Under the pieces are notes generated by a model that searched no databases, had not been told where the DNA came from, and saw only the letters and a list, made by a program, of their open reading frames with translations. Positions 7,137 to 16,115 of a stretch of DNA of 34,840 bases are shown piece after piece. The stretch comes from CAZFQG01 sp964520785. Its GTDB lineage: Bacteria; Planctomycetota; Planctomycetia; Pirellulales; Thermoguttaceae. The DNA is taken from assembly GCA_964520785.1 (NCBI GenBank), contig CAZFQG010000049.1, positions 1 to 34,840 of the forward strand. Direction: 5' to 3'. Both the position numbers and the translations under genes were made by a program. Position 1 is the first letter of the stretch. The number at the start of each line of letters is the position of its first letter.

Positions 7137-9098
7137 ATGGAACTCCCTTCGCGCCCACATGGTGATGAGCAGCTACGTCCAGGTGAAATGGTCAACCTAC
7201 GGCTGCGTCTGCGCAATCGGGCCCCCGGAAATGACTTGACCAGCGTGATCGCGTGTGCCTTTGACCATCGCACGAGGATTCTGCCGTTCATTGGCTGCGA
7301 TTTGGGAATGGTCCCCGCCGGGGTACGAGCTATTGGCTCGGCGATGGCGGACGTAGGGTTCGCAAAGACTCGCATCGTGCTCCAACAATGGAACAAGAAC
7401 TTCCGGCCTTCGAAGATGCGACTCGATGGCCGGATTCCCGACCTATTCATGATCTCGTCCATGCTTCTTCACTCAGCCGAGTGCGATCGGCTGATCCAAG
7501 ACGCGTGCCAAATCGACTACGAACGGCGACCGTTGATCATCGTTGGCGGTCCCCGGGTGATCTATGAACCGTGGAACGTCTTCAGTGACGATTCCGAGAG
7601 ACCATGGAGTGCCGATGTGGCGGTCACGGGAGAGGAGTATGTGTTGCTGAGTCTGCTGGAAGTCCTGCTTTCGATGCGAGCTAGCAGGGAATCTCTTCGG
7701 TCGACATTCCTTCGCGCACGCGACCGTGGCGCATTGGACGAAATACCGGGTTTGGTCTACAGCCGTTCTGCGACCGTCGATGGTCCGATCGAGGAACTGA
7801 TCGACACGGGTATCCAACGCCTGTTGGGCGACCTCGATGAATTACCTCATCCGGTTCTTGGATATCAGCTTTTGGAGGCTCCCAGCGATAAATCGACGCT
7901 GGGTTCCCGCGCCCTGCCTGAGCGCAGCGTTCACAAGCACTGCATCGCTTCGTCCATCGTCTTGACAACAGGTTGCAGATTCCGATGTTCCTACTGCCCG
8001 ATTCCCGCCTACAACCAGCGGCAATACCGCGCAAAGAGCGGCGAGCGAGTGGCCGATGAGATGCAACGGATCGCGGATACGTACGGTATCAACTATTTTT
8101 TCGGTACGGACGACAACTTCTTCAATGATCCGAAGCGCGCGCTCGACATTGCCGAAACATTGGCACGCAGAGCACGGACCGGCAAGCGGCCGTACTGCAA
8201 AATCCGATGGGCCACTGAAGCGACAATCCATGACACGCTCCGCATGCAGGAGCACCTGCCGGTCATTCGCGAATCGGGCCTGCAGGCATTATGGCTGGGT
8301 GTTGAAGACGTCTCAGGATCCCTGGTGAGTAAAGGGCAAAACGAAGATCAGACGCTCAAAGCGTTCCGCTTGTTGCGGGAAAACGGTATCCACCCCGTGC
8401 CGATGATGATGCACCACGACTCGCAACCCTTGGTCACCTGGAAGAACAGTCACGGGCTACTCAACCAATTAAGAAGTCTCCGGAAGGCCGGAGCACTGTA
8501 CACGCAGGTACTAATGCTCACTCCCTCACCGGGTTCGAAGTGGTATGAGGATTCATTTACATCGGGAGTTGCGATCGCCAAGGTAAACGGGGTACCGATC
8601 GAACCGTACATCACGGATGGAAACTACGTTATTGCCTCGAAGTTGCAACGACCTTGGAGAAAGCAGTTGAATCTGCTGGTGGCATACACGTACTTTTTCA
8701 ACCCCATTCGCCTACTCGGCTCGCTCGTTCATTCGAAGTCGGTCATTGCGTTCGCGGATGCCGAGACACGACCGCCCGAAGAAGTACGCGCCTATTCTCG
8801 GTGGAAAAAGGTGCGTCGGTGGGTCTATCGTAAGGCGCGTGCTAGATTAATCGACGCCGGTGTGCAGGCGTTCGGCATGTACGGGCTGTTTCATACCTAC
8901 CGCCGTACGCTGGGCTGGGCTTGGCATCTGCTTCGTGGGGAGATCGAGCGCTACTCGGAGACGCCCGCAAGTCGAATCCCCATGCGAGACCCCCGGGGTG
9001 GGCCGGCGAGCCACGCGATTCCTGGTACGCCACATTCGGAGCAGGTTCTTATTTCGCACGACTTCCTCGCCCCGTCTACGCGACGCAAAGCCGTGTAA
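7137..9098 (+). CDS. B12-binding domain-containing radical SAM protein
   Basis: A 653-residue protein. The N-terminal 200 or so residues resemble a cobalamin-binding Rossmann domain (IPDLFMISSMLLHS, then RPLIIVGGPRVIYEPW and DVAVTGEEYVLLSLLEVLL). The radical SAM core follows, with CRFRCSYC giving Cys280, Cys284 and Cys287. A C-terminal region of about 200 residues is basic and unassigned. B12-radical SAM enzymes typically methylate unactivated carbons or perform ring chemistry on lipids, cofactors or natural products; the substrate cannot be deduced. Start at 7137 is chosen because GGAGAAG lies about 8 bases upstream and the family begins near there; a longer frame from 6963 has no such site. 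No cofactor or lipid genes adjoin it. Confidence 0.85.
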   Translation: MELPSRPHGDEQLRPGEMVNLRLRLRNRAPGNDLTSVIACAFDHRTRILPFIGCDLGMVPAGVRAIGSAMADVGFAKTRIVLQQWNKNFRPSKMRLDGRIPDLFMISSMLLHSAECDRLIQDACQIDYERRPLIIVGGPRVIYEPWNVFSDDSERPWSADVAVTGEEYVLLSLLEVLLSMRASRESLRSTFLRARDRGALDEIPGLVYSRSATVDGPIEELIDTGIQRLLGDLDELPHPVLGYQLLEAPSDKSTLGSRALPERSVHKHCIASSIVLTTGCRFRCSYCPIPAYNQRQYRAKSGERVADEMQRIADTYGINYFFGTDDNFFNDPKRALDIAETLARRARTGKRPYCKIRWATEATIHDTLRMQEHLPVIRESGLQALWLGVEDVSGSLVSKGQNEDQTLKAFRLLRENGIHPVPMMMHHDSQPLVTWKNSHGLLNQLRSLRKAGALYTQVLMLTPSPGSKWYEDSFTSGVAIAKVNGVPIEPYITDGNYVIASKLQRPWRKQLNLLVAYTYFFNPIRLLGSLVHSKSVIAFADAETRPPEEVRAYSRWKKVRRWVYRKARARLIDAGVQAFGMYGLFHTYRRTLGWAWHLLRGEIERYSETPASRIPMRDPRGGPASHAIPGTPHSEQVLISHDFLAPSTRRKAV

Positions 9099-9644
9099 GC
9101 TTGGGAGCCGTCTTCGCTGATTGGAACAAGAATTGCACCAATGGTCTGCGACGCGAATATCCAGATGCTTCGAACACTGGAGGATGGACTGATCCGGCAG
9201 CGGAGATCGCGTCCATGTGTCTGACGAGGGATTGACGCGGCCTTGCTCGATATTAGCTTTAATGTCAGTTCGATAAGAAACGTTCGGCGAGGCGAGTCAG
9301 AACAGTTATGACACATGCCACGAAGACGCCCTGGAGGCCATTATGACCGAAATTCAGGAACGTTACGATGCGCGGAAGAAAAGCAATTTCACAATCGCGG
9401 ACGCCGAAACCCGCCGAGATGAAATTCTCCGCCCCTAACCTCCTAGGAAACGAACCCGCAGCCCTCTATGTTACTAGTACTGTGGAGGGGTGCTCTTGCG
9501 CCTGTAAAAACTGGACAGTTAGAGCCGGGAGCATACCGCGACTCCGTTCCGTAGTGAACAGACCATACCTCAAATTGGACGCCCGAAGAAGAGGCAGTAA
9601 TGCCTTACCTATCAAAAACTTACGATGATGGAAATGAGAAATAA
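9099..9644. other. Intergenic region upstream of glgX
   Basis: A 546-bp gap with no substantial gene. The only item of note is a 31-codon open frame at 9343-9438 with a good ribosome site. No terminator for the upstream gene and no clear promoter for the trehalose operon were recognised. Confidence 0.45.
9343..9438 (+). CDS. Possible small ORF or 5' gene remnant (31 aa)
   Basis: An ATG at 9343 follows GGAGG with 5-6 bases between, and the frame encodes MTEIQERYDARKKSNFTIAD and 11 more residues, ending EILRP before TAA. The sequence is hydrophilic and helical in character. The pattern loosely recalls the first helix of aldehyde dehydrogenases (DARK...ETRRDEIL), so it may be the truncated 5' end of a lost gene. 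Equally it could be a chance frame. No continuation was seen in the other frames downstream. Confidence 0.25.
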   Translation: MTEIQERYDARKKSNFTIADAETRRDEILRP

Positions 9645-11768
9645 ATGGACATGCCGAACGAAATGAAAGTGTGGCCCGGCTACCCATATCCACTTGGGGC
9701 GGTGTACGACGGCTCCGGAACGAATTTCTCGCTGTTTTCGGAGATTGCCGACCGAGTGGAGTTGTGCTTGTTCGATGAGGCGGGGAATGAGACTCGCGTC
9801 GATCTCCCCGAAGTGACGGGATATTGCTGGCACGCATATCTTCCGACTATCGAGCCCGGTCAGCGGTACGGCTATCGGATTCATGGGCCGTGGGACCCGG
9901 CCTCCGGCCACCGCTGCAATCCAGCCAAGCTCCTGCTCGATCCCTATACGAAGGCGATCGATGGACAAGTCCAATGGGGGCAAGCCGTGTTTCCATACCG
10001 ATTTGACGACGGCCCTGACTCGTTGAACGATGCCGACAGCGCGGAGTTCATGCCCAAGTGCGTGGTCCATCAACCCTTTTTCGACTGGTCCGGAGACCGT
10101 CGGCTTCAACTGCCCTGGCATGAAACGATTATTTACGAGACCCACGTGAAAGGCCTCACGGCCCGCCATCCCGACGTGCCCGATGAATTGCGGGGAACGT
10201 ATGCCGGCATGGCACAGCCGGCCGTGATCGACTACCTCAAGCAGCTCCAGATCACCGCGGTCGAACTGATGCCCATTCACCAGTTCATTCACGACAAACA
10301 CCTGGTCGATCGCGACCTTCGGAACTATTGGGGCTACAATTCGATCGGTTATTTCGCGCCCCATAACCAGTATGCCGCGGACAAACGTCCTAGCGCCGTG
10401 GTGGCCGAGTTCAAACAACTCGTGAAGACACTCCATCAGGCGGGAATCGAGGTCATTCTCGATGTCGTGTATAACCATACGGCGGAAGGTAACCACCTCG
10501 GCCCGATGCTTTGTTTCAAGGGCATCGACAACGCCTACTACTACCGGTTGACCGAGGATCGCCGGTACTACATGGACTACACGGGCACGGGCAATACCCT
10601 GAATATGAACCCGCCTCACGTGCTCCAGTTGATCATGGATTCTCTCCGCTACTGGGTCCTTGAGATGCACGTCGACGGCTTTCGCTTCGACCTGGCGGCC
10701 ACCCTCGCTCGAGAACTGCACGACGTCGACCGCCTCTCCACGTTTCTCGATCTGATCCATCAAGATCCCGTGGTCAGCCAGGTCAAGTTGATCGCCGAGC
10801 CGTGGGACGTTGGCGAAGGCGGCTATCAGGTGGGGAACTTTCCTCCGGTGTGGACGGAATGGAACGGCAAATATCGTGACTGCATTCGCGATTTCTGGCG
10901 CGGAGAGGATCAGACGCTGGGCGAGTTCGCGTTCCGGTTCACGGGAAGCTCGGACCTCTACGAGAACACCTCTCGCCGTCCCTACGCGAGCATCAATTTC
11001 GTTACCGCCCACGACGGCTTCACCTTGAACGACCTCGTTTCCTACAACGAGAAACACAACGAAGCCAACGGCGAGGAGAATCGCGACGGGGAAAGCCACA
11101 ACCGCTCGTGGAACTGCGGCGCTGAGGGACCGAGCGACGATGCCCAGATTCTCGAGCTGCGCAATCGTCAGAAACGTAATTTCCTCGCGACCCTACTTCT
11201 ATCCCAAGGGGTCCCCATGATACTGGGTGGCGACGAATTTGGCCGAACGCAGGGAGGGAATAATAACGCCTACTGCCAGGACAATGAGATTTCCTGGTAC
11301 GATTGGGGGGAAGTCGATGAAGAACTTCTGGCGTTCTGTCGCCGACTGATCCAATACCGCAAGAAGCACCCCGTTTTCAGTCGCCGAGGGTGGTTTCAGG
11401 GACGTCCGATCCATGGAAGCAAAGCCAAGGATATCGCCTGGTTCACCATGGGGGGAAAACCGATGACAAACAAAGACTGGAGCCGCGGATTCGCCAAAAC
11501 ACTCGGCATCTTCTTGAACGGCAAAACCATCCCCAACCCGAATCCACGAAGCGAGCCGACCACGGACGATACTTTCTTTCTTCTCGTGAACGCTCATTTC
11601 GAGCCTCTGCGGTTCACCCTTCCCGGCAGGAAATGGGGCGCACGTTGGGCAGCCGTCCTCGACACTGCCACGGGTTGGAATCTCGGCGAGACGCGGTATA
11701 GAGCCGCCGACGAAATAAACATGGAAGCCCGATCGCTGCGTCTGTTGCGCGCGGTTGGCGGAGAGTGA
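9645..11768 (+). CDS. glgX: Glycogen debranching enzyme GlgX (isoamylase-type GH13)
   Basis: A 707-residue cytoplasmic enzyme that hydrolyses alpha-1,6 branches of glycogen or limit dextrin, releasing linear maltodextrins. Residues 9-100 form the N-terminal CBM48 domain (YPLGAVYDGSGTNFSLFSE). The GH13 barrel follows with VILDVVYNHTAEG, VDGFRFDLA (nucleophile Asp349), LIAEPWD (acid/base Glu385) and VTAHDGF (Asp457). The YNEKHNEANGEENRDG loop is typical of GlgX/TreX enzymes. Length is normal. The start at 9645 has only a weak GAGAAA upstream; an in-frame ATG at 9663 is an alternative. The next gene begins about 20 bp after its stop, so the three genes through treY form an operon, with GlgX supplying the linear chains that TreY uses. 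Confidence 0.96.
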   Translation: MDMPNEMKVWPGYPYPLGAVYDGSGTNFSLFSEIADRVELCLFDEAGNETRVDLPEVTGYCWHAYLPTIEPGQRYGYRIHGPWDPASGHRCNPAKLLLDPYTKAIDGQVQWGQAVFPYRFDDGPDSLNDADSAEFMPKCVVHQPFFDWSGDRRLQLPWHETIIYETHVKGLTARHPDVPDELRGTYAGMAQPAVIDYLKQLQITAVELMPIHQFIHDKHLVDRDLRNYWGYNSIGYFAPHNQYAADKRPSAVVAEFKQLVKTLHQAGIEVILDVVYNHTAEGNHLGPMLCFKGIDNAYYYRLTEDRRYYMDYTGTGNTLNMNPPHVLQLIMDSLRYWVLEMHVDGFRFDLAATLARELHDVDRLSTFLDLIHQDPVVSQVKLIAEPWDVGEGGYQVGNFPPVWTEWNGKYRDCIRDFWRGEDQTLGEFAFRFTGSSDLYENTSRRPYASINFVTAHDGFTLNDLVSYNEKHNEANGEENRDGESHNRSWNCGAEGPSDDAQILELRNRQKRNFLATLLLSQGVPMILGGDEFGRTQGGNNNAYCQDNEISWYDWGEVDEELLAFCRRLIQYRKKHPVFSRRGWFQGRPIHGSKAKDIAWFTMGGKPMTNKDWSRGFAKTLGIFLNGKTIPNPNPRSEPTTDDTFFLLVNAHFEPLRFTLPGRKWGARWAAVLDTATGWNLGETRYRAADEINMEARSLRLLRAVGGE

Positions 11769-11790
11769 ACATGAACAGGAGAGTATGCGC

Positions 11791-13020
11791 ATGAATGGTT
11801 TGGAGCGGAGAATTATCGGCGTCGAAGATTACGAATCGTATGTCGGCGCCGAAGAGATCGAGCGAATTCACCGAAAAGCGAAGGCTTTGGCGGACTGTAA
11901 CGCCGTCCACATCAATTCGACCTACTATGGAGGTGGAGTGGCCGAGATTCTCGATCCCCTGTCGTTATTGATGAATGACGTGGGGATTGATACCAGTTGG
12001 CTTCTGATCAAGGGCGAACCCGACTTCTTCAGCATCACGAAGAAGATGCACAATGCCCTGCAGGGTGGTGAATTCCACTTCACTGAAATGAAGACGACGA
12101 TCTACGAAGATTCGCTTCGGAAGAACGCGATCCGAATGAACCTAAGCGACTTCGACCGCGTCGTGATCCATGACCCGCAACCGCTATTCTTGATCAGGCA
12201 CTTCAGGAAGAATTGTCCCTGGATTTGGCGTTGCCACATCGATCTCAGCTCTCCCAATAAGGAGCTCTGGAACTACATGGCCCCGGTCGTGGAACAGTAC
12301 GACGCGATGATCGTCAGTTCCGAGAACTACAAGCGTCGTGTCGATATTCCGCAGTTGATCTTCATGCCGGCCATTGATCCGTTTTCGATCAAGAACAAGG
12401 AGTTGACCCAGGCCGAGATCGACGAGAGATTGAATCATTACAATATTCCCACCGACCTTCCCCTTGTCGTGCAGATATCCCGGTTCGACACCTGGAAAGA
12501 TCCGGTTGGCGTGATCGAGGCGTTCAAAAAGGCACGCGCCGAGGTGGACGCTACCTTGGTCTTACTCGGCAACATCGCCACCGATGATCCGGAAGGCCCG
12601 CAAATCTATGAATCGTTGTTAGAGCAGGCCGAAGATCGGATTCTCCTGATCTCCCAGGACGATAGCGCGCTGGTGAATGCGCTGCAGCGGTCCGCCGCCG
12701 TTGTCTTACAGAAGTCGATCCGGGAAGGTTTCGGGCTGACCGTGACCGAAGCCATGTGGAAGGGAACGCCGGTAATCGGTGGAAACGTCGGTGGCATTCC
12801 TCTCCAGATTCAAGACGGGTTCGACGGTTTTCTGGTCTCCAGCGTGGATGAAGCGGCCGAACGCATGGTGACGCTTCTGAAAAACGCGACCCTGCGGGAG
12901 CAAATGGGGAGGCGGGCCAGGGAGAAGGTCGGAAAGAAGTTTCTGCTTTCCCGGTTGCTCGAGCAGTACATCGACCTGTTTGCCGCCTTCGAGATCCGCT
13001 TTCACCTGCGAACCGGCTAG
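11791..13020 (+). CDS. treT: Trehalose glycosyltransferring synthase TreT (GT4)
   Basis: A 409-residue GT-B glycosyltransferase. It closely follows the archaeal/thermophile TreT pattern: NSTYYGGGVAEILDPL near the N-terminus, VVIHDPQPLFLI and WIWRCHIDLSSPN in the first domain, and VVQISRFDTWKDP plus QKSIREGFGLTVTEAMWKG in the nucleotide-sugar domain. TreT reversibly joins NDP-glucose and glucose to make trehalose; in many hosts it is used to break trehalose down. AGGAG at 11777-11781 suits ATG 11791 (9-base spacing) better than ATG 11785 (3 bases). The gene sits between glgX and treY, with its stop overlapping the treY ribosome site. Donor preference (ADP-, UDP- or GDP-glucose) is not readable. 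Confidence 0.9.
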   Translation: MNGLERRIIGVEDYESYVGAEEIERIHRKAKALADCNAVHINSTYYGGGVAEILDPLSLLMNDVGIDTSWLLIKGEPDFFSITKKMHNALQGGEFHFTEMKTTIYEDSLRKNAIRMNLSDFDRVVIHDPQPLFLIRHFRKNCPWIWRCHIDLSSPNKELWNYMAPVVEQYDAMIVSSENYKRRVDIPQLIFMPAIDPFSIKNKELTQAEIDERLNHYNIPTDLPLVVQISRFDTWKDPVGVIEAFKKARAEVDATLVLLGNIATDDPEGPQIYESLLEQAEDRILLISQDDSALVNALQRSAAVVLQKSIREGFGLTVTEAMWKGTPVIGGNVGGIPLQIQDGFDGFLVSSVDEAAERMVTLLKNATLREQMGRRAREKVGKKFLLSRLLEQYIDLFAAFEIRFHLRTG

Positions 13021-13029
13021 GAATGGCTT

Positions 13030-15664
13030 ATGGCTCCGGTGCCCGTGGCAACCTACCGTATCCAACTGTGTCCCGATTTCGGCTTCTCGGCGGCCGCGGA
13101 GGTCGTTGCGTATTTGGCCGATCTCGGAATTAGTCACCTGTACACGTCCCCCTACCTGCAATCCGCCACCGGGAGCACGCACGGCTACGACGTCGTCGAC
13201 CCCAGCCGTGTGAGCGAACAACTTGGCGGCACCGAAGCCCACGTCGACCTGTGCGATACCCTTGGTGCCGCGGGACTTGGGCACATGATCGACATCGTAC
13301 CGAATCATATGGCGATTGCCGGACGTCAAAACCCGTGGTGGTGGGACGTGCTGGAGAACGGGCCTTCGAGCCTTTACGCGACCTATTTCGACGTCGATTG
13401 GGCGGCATCCGAAGAACGGTGGCTGAACAAGGTGCTGTTACCGGTACTGGGAGATCACTACGGCCGGATTCTTGAAAACGGAGAATTCCAACTATCGCGT
13501 GAAGAGGAGAGTTTCACGCTCCGCTACCACGACCATCTCTTTCCCGTCGATCCTTCCAGCCTGCCGGAGTTGCTCAATAAAGCGGCGGAGTCCCAAGGGT
13601 CGGACTTTCTTGCTTTCCTCGCCGAAAGCCATGCAAGACTGCCGCGGCCGACCGTGACCGCCCGAGCGGCCGTGGAGCGCCGTCACCGCGACAAGGCCGT
13701 GCTGCAGGACCTGCTTGCCAATCTCTGGCGCGGAGAACCGGCGATACGCTCGGCCATCGACGCCGAGGTGGCGCGGGTCAATGGCGACCCGGATGCGATG
13801 GATGCCCTCATCGATCAGCAGAATTATCGTCTTGCGCTTTGGCGCACCGCCAGCCGCGACGTGGGTTATCGCCGATTCTTCGATGTCAAAGACCTGGCGG
13901 CCTTGCGCGTCGAAGATATCGAAGTCTTCCGCGATGCGCATGCGCTCCCCTTCGATTGGGTCAAACGAGGTTGGGTTCAGGGACTGAGGATCGACCACCC
14001 CGACGGGCTGCGCGATCCCGAACAGTATTTCCACCGCCTGCGCGAAGCCTGTCCCGATGCCTGGATCGTCGCCGAGAAGATACTCGAGCCGGGAGAAGCG
14101 CTTCCCGCCCAGTGGCCGATCGCCGGAACCACCGGATACGACTTTCTGAACCTTGCGGGCGGGCTCTTCGTCGATCCTGAAGGGGAGGATTCGCTGACTC
14201 GGACCTACGAGGAGTTCATCGGAGAAAAGACGGATTACCATGCTTTGGTGCGCCAATGCAAACGCCAGGTGCTGGACGATCTTCTGGGAAGCGAGCTCAA
14301 CCGTCTCACGAGTCTTTTTGTCGACATCTGCGAGCGGCATCGGCGGCATCGGGACTACACCCGGTACGAATTACGCGAGGCCCTGTGCGAAACCGCGGTT
14401 TGCTTCCCCGTTTATCGCTCCTACGTGTCCACCGCGAACAGTGGCGCGAGAGAAAAAGACCGCCAATACACGGGAGAGGCCATCCGGGATGCCATGGCGA
14501 AGAGACCGGATTTGGACCCGGAACTCTTCTCTTTCCTCCGAGGACTGCTGCTTCTTCGGGTCGAAGGCCCGCTGGAAGCCGAGTTNNNNNNNNNNACCAG
14601 CCATGGCCAAGGGCGTTGAAGATACCGCGTTCTACCGGTTCAACCGGTTGGTCGCGCTCAATGAAGTCGGTGGGGATCCAAGCCGATTCGGCGTAACTCC
14701 CGAGCAGTTTCATCAGGCCTGCATCGCTACGAATACGACGCATCCGTACACGCTGCTTGCTTCCAGCACCCATGATACCAAACGCAGCGAGGATGTCCGT
14801 TCCCGCCTTGCATTGATTTCCGAAATACCCGACGAGTGGGCCCGTGCCGTCAAGAGATGGCGAACGCGAAACGAACGTCATCGCGCCGGGGAATGGCCGG
14901 ATCGCAATACGGAGTACCTGCTTTACCAAACGCTTGTCGGCGTCTGGCCGATCGATCTGGACCGACTGACTTCATACGCGGAGAAGGCCGTGCGCGAGGC
15001 GAAATTCCACACCTCGTGGACCGATCAAAACGAACCCTACGAGCGAGGCGTTCGCGATTTTATTCGGGCCATCATGGAAGATCGGGTTTTTCGCGAGGAC
15101 TTCGCGGATTTCGTGGACCGCCTCGTGGCCGCCGGAAGGATCAATAGTCTGGCGCAAACGCTGATCAAGCTCACGGCTCCGGGAATCCCGGATATCTACC
15201 AGGGAACGGAACTCTGGGATCTGAGTCTCGTCGATCCGGACAACCGCCGACCCGTCGACTTCACTCTGCGCCGCCGTTTACTCGACGCGCTAACCTCCCT
15301 GTCCCCGGAAGAAGTCCTAGCCAGATCGGACGAGGGCCTGCCCAAGCTTTGGCTGATTCGCCAAGCCTTGCATCTGCGGCGCGCTCGGCCGGAATCGTTC
15401 GGTCGCCGGGGCGCATATTGCCCCCTGTTCGCTTGTGGCGCACGACCCGCTCATGTCGTGGCTTTCATGCGGGGTGACGATGTCATCTGCGTTGCCCCGC
15501 GATTAGTCCTGGGGTTGAACGACAAGTGGGGTGATACCGCGTTGGACTTGCCGGAGGGGCGGTGGACCAACGTCTTGACCAAAGATGCGTGGGAAACGGA
15601 CCGCATCCAGCTATCGGAAATCCTCGCTCGTTTTCCCGTTGCGCTCCTGTTGAAACTGGAATAA
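13030..15664 (+). CDS. treY: Maltooligosyltrehalose synthase TreY (contains assembly gap)
   Basis: About 880 residues, a GH13 intramolecular transglucosidase that converts the reducing-end alpha-1,4 bond of a maltodextrin into an alpha,alpha-1,1 (trehalose) bond. Signatures: ATYRIQL at the start, HLYTSPYLQSATGSTHGYDV, DIVPNHMAI, GLRIDHPDGL (nucleophile Asp322), WIVAEKIL (Glu349), and after the gap MAKGVEDTAFYRFNRL and STHDTKRSEDVRSRL with the third acidic residue. Ten Ns at 14586-14595 interrupt the gene and the frame shifts across them, so the N count is a placeholder; both sides are intact and in the right order. Start 13030 follows AGGAA and lies 9 bases after the treT stop. The partner hydrolase TreZ is not in the window. 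Confidence 0.94.
14586..14595. other. Assembly gap (10 Ns) inside treY
   Basis: Ten undetermined bases. The frame upstream (codons in phase with 13030) and that downstream (ending 15664) differ by one, so the true gap is not exactly 10 bases. Family alignment from memory expects about seven residues (the FxxRFQQ-type stretch) between EAEF and PAMAKG, implying roughly 20 bases. Confidence 0.9.
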
Positions 15665-16115
15665 GAGACTCGCTGAGGCCATTCCACAGGTCCGCGCCGC
15701 CTCCCGCTGCGACACGGGCCGTCTCGTCACCCGTCTGCGAAATAAACCGTGACCACCCACTCGTGGGAGGACCGGCACCGCTACAGGCTGCATCCTGAAT
15801 CGCCAAGGCTGACGTGCACCCTTTGTTCCGCGTGCCGGTGTCGGCTATAATTCGGACTGATCCATTCTTGATCCTCCGAATGGATCCAGGCATATCGGAA
15901 AACACCGCCAGGTCTAGCAGCCTGTTGAAAAACAGGCTGCGCGGGAAACAGGAGGTTTCCCACATATCCGTTGATTTGAAGAATCAGCCGAATATACGAG
16001 CGTTGTGGCCTTTCGGGCCACATTGAGCGAGGTTGAAAGAGTCCCGGATGGGCCTTTTCAACAGCCTGCTGGAGAGCGAGAGAGGTGGAGATATGAATTC
16101 CTCGGGAGTATTGAG
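15665..16115. other. Intergenic region with MITE-like element
   Basis: A 451-bp gap between treY and the ceramidase-like gene. Its first 250 bp show nothing recognisable; the rest is the element at 15916-16070 and a 45-bp leader with the ribosome site GGGAG. Confidence 0.5.
15916..16070. mobile_element. MITE-like element with 16-bp terminal inverted repeats
   Basis: The left end AGCAGCCTGTTGAAAA (15916-15931) and the reverse complement of the right end, AGCAGGCTGTTGAAAA (16070-16055), match at 15 of 16 positions. The 155-bp interior codes for nothing. The left end also folds into a perfect 10-bp hairpin, GCAGCCTGTT-GAAA-AACAGGCTGC (15917-15940), capped by a GNRA tetraloop. A second small hairpin, GTGGCC-TTTC-GGGCCAC, lies near 16005-16021. 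No clear target-site duplication was seen. A non-autonomous transposable element or REP-type repeat is the best reading. Confidence 0.7.

Noticed and set aside
9612..11099. 495-codon open frame on the minus strand across glgX
   Set aside because: GlgX carries complete catalytic motifs on the plus strand; the opposite frame has no domain.
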